Source: Scatosoma sp045654025 (GTDB lineage: Bacteria; Bacillota; Clostridia; Christensenellales; Borkfalkiaceae). Taken from it: a stretch of DNA of 37,465 nt. This document shows, one piece after another, positions 31,589-37,465 of this stretch; the stretch's first letter is position 1; every line of letters begins with the position of its first letter. A program made the translations under genes and the position numbers. The notes below the pieces were generated by a model. That model made no database searches and had not been told where the DNA came from. It saw only the letters and a program-made list of their open reading frames with translations. Location of the stretch: NCBI GenBank assembly GCA_045654025.1, contig JAZOMO010000022.1:1-37465 (forward strand), given 5' to 3'.

Positions 31589-33010
31589 ATGGCAAAGTTT
31601 AATATGAACCCTTTGACAAATCCCATGCCCACCCAGGACCCTCAGGTTAGAAACGGGAATTTTAACGAGGTTGCGCTCGGCTACACGCCCGAAATGGCGA
31701 TGGACGAGGCAAAGCGCTGTATCGGCTGTAAAAACCGTCCCTGTGTGGCGGCTTGTCCTGTCAATATCGACATTCCCGAATTCATCGCAAAGGTTGCGGA
31801 AGGGGAATTTGAGGCGGCGTATCAGATTATCGCGAAGGATTCCGCTTTGCCTGCAGTCTGCGGCAGAGTTTGCCCTCAAGAAACGCAATGCGAAGGTAAG
31901 TGCACCCGTGGTATCAAGGCGGGCTGTCAGTCTGTTTCTATCGGCAGATTAGAGCGTTTCGTTGCCGACTGGCACAACGAACACGCAACGGAAAAACCCG
32001 TGCCTGCAACCCCCAACGGACATAAGGTTGCGGTGGTGGGCTCTGGTCCTGCAGGCTTGACTTGCGCGGGCGACCTTGCAAGAATGGGCTACGAAGTGAC
32101 CGTCTTTGAGGCGTTGCACGTTGCGGGTGGCGTACTCGTGTACGGGATTCCCGAATTCCGTCTGCCCAAGGCAATCGTCCAAAAGGAAGTGGATAACCTC
32201 AAGGCGCTGGGCGTAAAAATTGAAACGAACATGGTCATCGGCCGTGTTATCACGATTGAGGAATTGAAGACGGAATACGGCTATGAAGCGGTATTCATCG
32301 GCTCGGGTGCAGGCTTGCCGAAGTTCATGAATATCCCTGGCGAAAGCTTGAAGGGCGTGTACTCTGCAAACGAATTCTTGACCCGTTCCAACCTCATGAA
32401 GGCGTACATGGTAGGCAGTCATACCCCCATTCAGCGCGGTAAATGCGTGGCGGTCGTCGGTGGCGGCAACGTTGCGATGGACGCGGCGCGTACGGCAAAG
32501 CGCTTGGGTGCAGAGGTGCATATCATCTACCGTCGTGGCGAAGAAGAATTGCCCGCAAGAAAGGAGGAAATCGAACACGCAAAGGAAGAAGGGATTATCT
32601 TCGACCTTTTGACCAACCCGACCCGTATTTTAGCGACGGCAGAAACCGACCCCAGAAGTCCAAACTACGGCTGGGTAGACGGCATTGAATGTATCCGTAT
32701 GGAGCTTGGTGAACCGGACGAGAGTGGCAGACGTTCTCCTAAGGCGGTGCCTGGTAGCGAGTTCGTCATCCCCGTAGATTGCGTGATTATGTCGCTGGGT
32801 ACTTCCCCGAACCCGTTGCTAAAAGCAACGACCCCTGGGTTGCAGACCTTGCGCCGTGGTGAAATCGCGGTGGACGAAGTGGGTAAAACGTCTATTGAGG
32901 GCGTGTATTGCGGCGGTGATGCGGCGACGGGTGCGGCGACCGTTATCAAGGCGATGGGCGCAGGTAAGGTTGCGGCAAAGGCCATTGACGAATACATTAA
33001 AAGCAAATAA
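31589..33010 (+). CDS. nfnB: NfnB: FAD/NADPH-binding, two [4Fe-4S] subunit (GltD-like)
   Basis: 473 residues. The N-terminal cysteine-rich domain (CIGCKNRPCVAACP and CGRVCPQETQCEGKC) holds two [4Fe-4S] clusters. It is followed by an FAD-binding fold (VAVVGSGPAGLTCAGDLA) and an NADP-binding fold (VAVVGGGNVAMDAARTAKRLG), ending in GVYCGGDAATGAATVI. This is the glutamate synthase small-subunit architecture, but pairing with NfnA and the absence of a GltB gene identify it as NfnB. It carries the bifurcating FAD and the ferredoxin and NADPH sites. The start has GGGGGTGG seven bases upstream, overlapping the end of nfnA, so the two are translationally coupled. Homologues are sometimes called SudA. 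Confidence 0.94.
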   Translation: MAKFNMNPLTNPMPTQDPQVRNGNFNEVALGYTPEMAMDEAKRCIGCKNRPCVAACPVNIDIPEFIAKVAEGEFEAAYQIIAKDSALPAVCGRVCPQETQCEGKCTRGIKAGCQSVSIGRLERFVADWHNEHATEKPVPATPNGHKVAVVGSGPAGLTCAGDLARMGYEVTVFEALHVAGGVLVYGIPEFRLPKAIVQKEVDNLKALGVKIETNMVIGRVITIEELKTEYGYEAVFIGSGAGLPKFMNIPGESLKGVYSANEFLTRSNLMKAYMVGSHTPIQRGKCVAVVGGGNVAMDAARTAKRLGAEVHIIYRRGEEELPARKEEIEHAKEEGIIFDLLTNPTRILATAETDPRSPNYGWVDGIECIRMELGEPDESGRRSPKAVPGSEFVIPVDCVIMSLGTSPNPLLKATTPGLQTLRRGEIAVDEVGKTSIEGVYCGGDAATGAATVIKAMGAGKVAAKAIDEYIKSK

Positions 33011-33022
33011 TTCTTAATTAAG

Positions 33023-33050
33023 AAAAGCGTGGTGAAAATCCACGCTTTTT
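33023..33050 (+). terminator. Terminator of nfnAB
   Basis: Stem AAAAGCGTGG/CCACGCTTTT with a 7-nt loop. Just before it is a perfect 14-bp palindrome TTCTTAATTAAGAA (33011-33024). Confidence 0.92.
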
Positions 33051-33076
33051 GTTGCTGATTATGGCTATATTTGTGC

Positions 33077-33105
33077 TTGACAAGGAAAGAAAAAATGGGT
33101 ATAAT
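33077..33105 (+). promoter_or_regulatory. Promoter of the yfhO-like gene, predicted leaderless
   Basis: TTGACA (33077-33082), 17 bp, TATAAT (33100-33105), six bases (CAAGGT), ATG at 33112. The AAGG in that gap would lie upstream of the predicted +1. Confidence 0.85.
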
Positions 33106-33111
33106 CAAGGT

Positions 33112-35655
33112 ATGGAAAATACGACGAAGCAAAAACTGAATACAATGAAACGCTTTTTCAAAAGCGAATACCCCTATTTCCTTGCTTGTGGTCTAGTGTT
33201 AGGGGTGTATCTGTTTATGCTGATTTTGCGTCAGGTTTACCCGTTTGGTTCATACACGGTGGCGTCCTACGACCTCTCTGCGCAAATCTGCCCGTTTATT
33301 GAGCATATTTTTGATGCATGGAAGGGCAGAAGCACTCCCTTGTTTTCCTACGCAATCGGCGGGGGAGCGGATATGTTTGGCTCGCTGGCGTATTTTATTT
33401 TCAGTCCATTCACCCCTCTGTTCCTTATCTTTGGCGAAGGAATGGTGTCTGAGGCTGCCGGTGTGGTCATCGGGTGTAAACTGCTGACTTTGGCGGCAAT
33501 CGGCGTATGGTTTGCCCGTACGCAGTTTGGGCTTTCTCCGCTGGTTAGCGCTTTCCTTGGCGTGTTGTACGCCTATTGTGGATATACCTTTGTAGCCAAC
33601 ACCTATATCAACTGGATGGACCTTCTTATGTACACTCCGTTTGCGGTCTGGGCATTTAAGAAGATGTTAACAACGGGCAATTTCTGGCTGTTTTCTGTGT
33701 TTATTGCGGCGTGTGTCTACACCAGCTTTTCCATTGCTTGTTTTTCGATGTTCACCGTCTACCCTGTGTTGGTGGCGTACTCCTTCTTCTGCATAAAAAA
33801 GGAGGATAGGGCAGGATACATCACCCGTCTTTCTTTGGCGTTCGGTTGCGCAATCCTGATGGCGATGCCCGTACTGTTACCCTCTTTGATTGCCTACCTG
33901 CGCGCAGGGCGTGGAGGATCGTTTTTAAAAGATGCTCTGTACGGTTTTTCGTCGAATGGATTTAATACGGAAGGGTATTTGAACAAAACGTCGGGGGCGT
34001 TAGAAGCAAAGTTTTCCTATATCTTTACGGATGGGATTTTACTGATTTTGACCTGCGTATATTTCTTCCGCTCAAAGCTGAAAACGGGGTTGTCGAGGTT
34101 TATGTTAACAGCAGGCATATTCACCCTCATTCCCGTGGTTGTGGACGAGAGTATGTTGCTGCTCAATATGGGCAGTTATATGTCGTATGCCCTTCGATTC
34201 GGGTTCTTAAACTCGCTGTACTTTTTCGCGGGGGCGTGTATGGGCTTACAAGGGTTGCAGGTCTTCCAACAAGAGAAAGAAGTAGGGCCATGTCTGCAAC
34301 GAAAAAGAATAGCGCCTATCGTATACGGGATTGCTTGTGGCACTTTATTGCTGGGAATGGCTGTCTTTTTCGGCTGTGGTTATCATATCAAAGCGGCAGA
34401 CTGGTTTGAAGGAGATACTGCCAGCGCTATTAAAAATTTTGCAGGCCGATTTGCGCATTCTATCGGTGGAATTTTCGCCGTGGCGATTTACCTTGGTTGC
34501 GCAATGCTTATTTTAGGGGTTGGCTGTATTTTGGTGTCTCGAAAGAAGCTCCCCATACGCTTGGTGGGTATCTTTACGGCCGCGCTCGTCGTCTTCCACG
34601 GTGTGTTTTTCAATCAGCAGCTGGTGGATGGCAACTATAACTCGCACAACTTGCGTACGCAACATTATACCGACTTCGCGCGTGAGTTAGAGGCGCAGGA
34701 TGATGGCTTTTATAGGGTACGCGATTACGGGAACTGGTTCTCGTCGAATATTGGCTTTGAGGGGGATACCTACGCGCATACGGCGTTCTCTTCGATGCTG
34801 GACAAGGACAATTTCCCTGTTGCGGTGCTGTTTGGATATTCGGGTAATGGCCAAAATATTTCCCGAGGCAACGGTGGCAACATCTTCGGGGACAGCTTCT
34901 GGGGGTATAAGTACGTCATCGTTCCTAAGGATTCCAAAGAGACGGCGGACGGACGTAGTTGGTATCGCCCGGTAATGGTCCAAAAGGACGGCAAGAGCGA
35001 GCAGTTGTCGGCAGACGGAATGTACATCTACGAAAACCTGCACGTCTTCCCTACGGCGATGGTAATCGACAACGGGGAATACCGTTTTGTAACAGACAAT
35101 TCGACTTACGAAAACCGTTTAAAAAACCAACTTGCGCTGTATCACTTCTTGGGCGGCAGCGAGAGTGTAGAATCGCTGACCGGTGGTCAAGTACGCGTTT
35201 TATCGCAAAAGCTGTGGAAAAACGGCGGCGAGGTAGAGGTTTCTGCAGGCAAGGTCTCCGCAAAGGTTTCCGCGAAGGAAGGGCAATACTTGATGGTGCC
35301 GTTTGCGGCAATAGAGGGGTACCGTGTCTTTGTCAACGGTCAAGAAGCGGAGCTTTGCGATAACGATTTAAAATTCCTTTGCGTTGGATTGCAGGAAGGT
35401 GAAAACACGGTAGAATTCGTGTACGAAAGCCCGTATGACGAATATATGTTGGTCGGGTTGGCGCTGGGTATGCTGGCGTTGGGCTTAGTGCTTCTTTTGG
35501 ATAAGAAGACGGCGTTTTTCAAAAAATCGTCCAAAGCGATCAGTATTGCAGGGATAGGACTTGCGGGCGTCGTCGTTGCGTTGTTTTTCTTGTTCCCGAT
35601 GCAACTTTTCTCATCAAAGTGGGTGGTGATGTTCTTCGGGCTATTTGGTGTGTAG
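33112..35655 (+). CDS. YfhO-family multi-pass membrane protein (GT-C-like glycosyltransferase)
   Basis: 847 residues, matching the family length. The N-terminal two thirds have about 11-12 membrane helices. The first extracytoplasmic loop has the acidic motif region YTVASYDLSAQICPF, characteristic of YfhO/GT-C enzymes. A soluble extracytoplasmic domain of about 260 residues follows (about 520-780), then two final helices. In Bacillus and Listeria, YfhO-type proteins with CsbB and GtcA-like flippases decorate teichoic acids or other wall polymers with sugars. No partner gene lies here, so the substrate is not known. ATG 33112 is at the predicted transcription start; a longer TTG frame to 33049 would start inside the nfnB terminator. 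Confidence 0.88.
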   Translation: MENTTKQKLNTMKRFFKSEYPYFLACGLVLGVYLFMLILRQVYPFGSYTVASYDLSAQICPFIEHIFDAWKGRSTPLFSYAIGGGADMFGSLAYFIFSPFTPLFLIFGEGMVSEAAGVVIGCKLLTLAAIGVWFARTQFGLSPLVSAFLGVLYAYCGYTFVANTYINWMDLLMYTPFAVWAFKKMLTTGNFWLFSVFIAACVYTSFSIACFSMFTVYPVLVAYSFFCIKKEDRAGYITRLSLAFGCAILMAMPVLLPSLIAYLRAGRGGSFLKDALYGFSSNGFNTEGYLNKTSGALEAKFSYIFTDGILLILTCVYFFRSKLKTGLSRFMLTAGIFTLIPVVVDESMLLLNMGSYMSYALRFGFLNSLYFFAGACMGLQGLQVFQQEKEVGPCLQRKRIAPIVYGIACGTLLLGMAVFFGCGYHIKAADWFEGDTASAIKNFAGRFAHSIGGIFAVAIYLGCAMLILGVGCILVSRKKLPIRLVGIFTAALVVFHGVFFNQQLVDGNYNSHNLRTQHYTDFARELEAQDDGFYRVRDYGNWFSSNIGFEGDTYAHTAFSSMLDKDNFPVAVLFGYSGNGQNISRGNGGNIFGDSFWGYKYVIVPKDSKETADGRSWYRPVMVQKDGKSEQLSADGMYIYENLHVFPTAMVIDNGEYRFVTDNSTYENRLKNQLALYHFLGGSESVESLTGGQVRVLSQKLWKNGGEVEVSAGKVSAKVSAKEGQYLMVPFAAIEGYRVFVNGQEAELCDNDLKFLCVGLQEGENTVEFVYESPYDEYMLVGLALGMLALGLVLLLDKKTAFFKKSSKAISIAGIGLAGVVVALFFLFPMQLFSSKWVVMFFGLFGV

Positions 35656-35719
35656 GCAAGCCCATAAAAACAGCAAAAAATTTTTTTGAAAGAATTTAAA
35701 AAAAGGCAAGCAAAAATGC

Positions 35720-35748
35720 TTGACTAAAAGATAGGGATTGGTTATAAT
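35720..35748 (+). promoter_or_regulatory. Promoter of the tRNA-Pro gene
   Basis: TTGACT (35720-35725), 17 bp, TATAAT (35743-35748). The predicted 5' leader is about 41 nt. A small CAAGCA/TGCTTG hairpin at 35706-35721 overlaps the -35 box and may be the weak end of the yfhO transcript. Confidence 0.85.
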
Positions 35749-35795
35749 TGCTTATGTCGTTGAGGGGCGAGCACGCTTTTTGACGGCGGCAATAT

Positions 35796-35872
35796 TGAGG
35801 CGTAGCGCAGCTTGGTAGCGCGTTTGGTTAGGGACCAAAAGGTCGTGGGTTCAAGTCCCGTCGCCTCAACCA
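35796..35872 (+). tRNA. tRNA-Pro, anticodon AGG, CCA encoded
   Basis: A full cloverleaf folds. The 7-bp acceptor stem is TGAGGCG with CGCCTCA (35796-35802 with 35862-35868). The D stem is GCGC/GCGC. The anticodon stem TTTGG/CCAAA has loop TTAGGGA, giving anticodon AGG at 35830-35832 and G at position 37. The T stem has two G-U pairs around TTCAAGT. Discriminator A and encoded CCA end at 35872. It reads CCU and, if A34 is deaminated to inosine, CCC and CCA as well. The first pair is U-A rather than the C-G usual in bacterial tRNA-Pro. It lies next to an integrase gene and is probably the attachment site. Confidence 0.93.
35847..35872 (+). other. Candidate attachment site (tRNA 3' end)
   Basis: The T arm, acceptor 3' strand and CCA of tRNA-Pro abut a tyrosine integrase gene whose 3' end faces the tRNA, the usual layout for elements integrated at a tRNA 3' end. 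The matching far-end repeat should lie beyond the right edge and is not visible, so the core length is not known. Confidence 0.45.
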
Positions 35873-35875
35873 CGG

Positions 35876-35914
35876 AAAAAGTCTTGAAACAAAAGGTTTC
35901 AAGGCTTTTTTCTT
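35876..35914 (+). terminator. Terminator of the tRNA-Pro gene
   Basis: Stem AAAGTCTTGAAAC/GTTTCAAGGCTTT with a G-U pair and a 5-nt loop, then a T6C T4 tail, immediately after CCA. Confidence 0.88.
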
Positions 35915-35941
35915 TTCCAAAAACCGCCGTAAAAATCAGGC

Positions 35942-35961
35942 TTGACCACATGTTTGACCAC
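35942..35961. repeat. Paired TTGACCAC direct repeats, possible integrase arm sites
   Basis: TTGACCAC occurs at 35942-35949 and 35954-35961, 12 bp apart (about one helical turn), between the tRNA end and the integrase gene. Short direct repeats at this place often bind the integrase arm domain. The remainder of 35915-36056 is AT-rich with no gene. Confidence 0.4.
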
Positions 35962-36056
35962 TTGCGGATTTTTCTTCGTTTTTATGTGCTTGGAATATCA
36001 GGTTTTTTGCAAAAAATAAAAATTCCTTTTCTTTGTTTACTGCGTATCAAATTTTG

Positions 36057-36084
36057 AGGGGTGACGATTGATTTCGTCACCCCT
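36057..36084. terminator. Terminator of the integrase gene, containing its stop codon
   Basis: An 11-bp stem AGGGGTGACGA/TTCGTCACCCCT with a short loop. The integrase stop codon (36079-36077) lies inside one arm. T-rich on the minus-strand side only moderately (CAAAATTTG). Confidence 0.65.
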
Positions 36085-37465
36085 TTAATATTGCCTTTTT
36101 AAGTTCAGCGATTTCCGTTTTCATTGTTTTAATCAGCTCGGCTAGCTTTTCTTCGCATTCTTCTCTTGTCTTGGCATAGACGTTTCGCGCCATTCGCTTG
36201 CCGTTGATTTTCGGTGAATACCGTCCTTCGTATAGGTGTTCGTTTATCATAGTGATACAACCCGTTCCCGATTTTCGTATCTTAGGCTTGTACGGCTCGA
36301 CAAAGCCGTCAAATTCGCTCGATACGGTTTGGGACGGCTCGTTCTTCGATTCGGGTATCGGCTCGTCTACAGCGCCGATTTCGCGGTCGATCTTGACGGC
36401 TGCCTGCAACCGCATCGTGTCCGTGATATGCGAGTAAATATTCAGCGTGGTTTCCGCGCTAACGTGACCTATCATATCGGATAGTGTTTTCACGTCCATA
36501 CCATTTTCAAGTGCCATAGTTGCGAAAGTGTGGCGTAGGTCGTGGAAACGGATATTTTTGCACCCCGAACGCTCTAAGATTAGCTTGAAGCGATGATACA
36601 CCGCGCTGGGATTTCTTGGTTCGCCGTCCTTGATAGGAGATGGAAATATCCATTCGCAGGTTTTGTGTTTTTTTATTTCCGCAAGGATTTCTATCATATA
36701 CGGCGGTAGGATAATCGTGCGAATGGAATTCTTCGTTTTTGGTGCTTGCACCAAGGTTTGACTGCCTGCAGCTACGACTTGTCTTGCGATTCGCAAACTG
36801 CCGTTCGTCAGGTTTAGGTCGCTCCATTTCAGTCCAAGAATTTCACCACGGCGCATGCCAGTCGAAAGCTCCAACAAAAACATTTCGTAATAGCCTTCTT
36901 CTTTGGTGCGGGCAAGGAACCGTCCAAGCTCGTTTGGTGTTAGCACCTGCATTTCCCTAGCTTTCTTGGGCGGTAGTTTACAGCCAAGGGAAGGGTTCTT
37001 TGTAATCAGCTGTTCGGTGATTGCCTTTTCAAGTGCGGCTCGGCAAAGAGCGTGGCAGGAGCGTACCATTCGGTTGGACGTTGCTGTTCCGTGACTTGCG
37101 GAGCGGTGCAATCTGCCGTTCTTTTTTAGCCTTGCATAAAATTGTTGCAGGTCGTTTTGCGTGAGCTCGTTGAGCGGTATTTGCCCGACCGCAGGAATGA
37201 TATGTTGGTAAATACAGTTTTCATACCCGACCTTTGTGGTTGCGCGCAAAGAAGGTTTGCAAAAGTTTTGATACCAAAAATCCAACCAATTACCATAGGG
37301 CATGTCTGGCTTCAACCGTTCTATCGACTTGCCAAGCGTTTCTTTTAAGGCTTTGAGTTTTTCTTCGCAGGCGGACTTTGTTTTTGCCGTTACGTTCTTG
37401 GTCTTGGGAATACCTTTCTCATCGTAGCCGACAACAATTCGACCTTCCCATCTGCCGTCTTTTCG
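36077..37465 (-). CDS. int: Tyrosine-recombinase integrase with arm-type DNA-binding modules at both ends, 5' end outside the window
   Basis: The frame is open to the right edge; 462 codons are visible and the true start lies beyond it. Codons 1-40 (WEGRIVVGY...TAKTKSACEEKLKAL) look like an AP2-like arm DNA-binding domain of Tn916-type integrases. A SAM-like core-binding domain follows (about 60-160). The catalytic domain has Arg in GMRRGEILGLKWSDL (about 205), HDLRHTFAT with His 308 and Arg 311, GH at 333-334, and Tyr 344 in NIYSHI. The usual protein would end soon after. Here about 110 more residues include a segment (YEGRYSP...VYAKTREECEEKLAEL) that repeats the N-terminal module, then a helical tail. 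Its 3' end faces tRNA-Pro. It probably belongs to an integrative element or prophage continuing to the right. Confidence 0.92.
   Translation of the reverse strand, partial: RKDGRWEGRIVVGYDEKGIPKTKNVTAKTKSACEEKLKALKETLGKSIERLKPDMPYGNWLDFWYQNFCKPSLRATTKVGYENCIYQHIIPAVGQIPLNELTQNDLQQFYARLKKNGRLHRSASHGTATSNRMVRSCHALCRAALEKAITEQLITKNPSLGCKLPPKKAREMQVLTPNELGRFLARTKEEGYYEMFLLELSTGMRRGEILGLKWSDLNLTNGSLRIARQVVAAGSQTLVQAPKTKNSIRTIILPPYMIEILAEIKKHKTCEWIFPSPIKDGEPRNPSAVYHRFKLILERSGCKNIRFHDLRHTFATMALENGMDVKTLSDMIGHVSAETTLNIYSHITDTMRLQAAVKIDREIGAVDEPIPESKNEPSQTVSSEFDGFVEPYKPKIRKSGTGCITMINEHLYEGRYSPKINGKRMARNVYAKTREECEEKLAELIKTMKTEIAELKKAILKG

Noticed and set aside
31589..33010. Calling this gene the glutamate synthase small subunit GltD
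   Set aside because: There is no GltB large subunit, while the coupled upstream gene is NfnA-like; NfnB is the better reading.
33011..33024. Palindrome TTCTTAATTAAGAA as an operator for the yfhO-like gene
   Set aside because: It is 53 bp upstream of the -35 box and directly adjoins the nfnB terminator; one AT-rich 14-mer is not enough evidence.
35742..35951. Minus-strand ORF across the tRNA gene
   Set aside because: A well-known artefact: translation of tRNA antisense (VEATGLEPTTF-type peptides).

Overview
The window looks like chromosome from an anaerobic, Gram-positive-type Firmicute, probably an uncultured gut or rumen Clostridia lineage. This is an inference from gene content: two lipoproteins with lipoboxes, a BspA-like leucine-rich repeat protein, type III glutamine synthetase, the electron-bifurcating NfnAB pair, a YfhO-type envelope protein, QueH, a eukaryote-like IleRS and strong AGGAGG ribosome sites. 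No rRNA or marker gene fixes the taxon. Most promoters match sigma-A consensus (TTGACA-like, 17 bp, TATAAT) and most transcription units end in clear intrinsic terminators.

Layout. 1-1472: 5' part of a P-type ATPase gene on the minus strand. 1690-5335: serS, an exonuclease-BRCT protein and an RNA m5C methyltransferase. 5402-9079: a 1225-residue surface lipoprotein. 9294-10052: a TauE/SafE-type permease split into two half-size genes. 10383-13481: HAD phosphatase, Ppx/GppA-HD and Maf. 13701-14708: an MreB-like actin. About 14824-15443: a roughly 620-nt structured transcript with its own promoter and terminator and no long ORF. 15462-18432: a 4-TM protein with a lysine-rich tail, and glnN. 18691-22510: RlmL-like methyltransferase divergent from queH-TRIC-type channel-lysC. 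22894-23847: LRR lipoprotein. 23914-24250: a cluster of short palindromic repeats. 24369-28835: ileS, a nitroreductase and a QueG-like ferredoxin protein. 28904-30229: a CPA2 antiporter. 30744-33010: nfnAB. 33112-35655: yfhO-like gene. 35796-35872: tRNA-Pro with anticodon AGG, followed by the integrase end of a mobile element that runs off the window.

Most interesting material. (1) The large RNA at 14824-15443 carries repeated hairpins in which an AGGAGG-type purine strand pairs with a pyrimidine strand and a GATGAT or CATGAT segment lies in the hairpin loop. It could be an ornate large RNA of the ROOL/OLE kind or a string of micro-ORFs. (2) Three copies of a 240-276 bp MITE-like repeat (10031, 22639, 30264) share terminal inverted repeats, an internal TTGTCG-17-TATAAT promoter, and a hairpin with a compensatory U-A to C-G change between copies. 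Two of them sit in the 5' UTRs of host genes. (3) A second, unrelated 183-bp MITE with an 8-bp target duplication has replaced the last codon of maf. (4) Four genes have TATAAT followed by exactly six bases and then ATG, which predicts leaderless mRNAs. (5) The tRNA-Pro has A34, implying inosine decoding, and lies beside an integrase that appears to carry arm-type DNA-binding modules at both ends.
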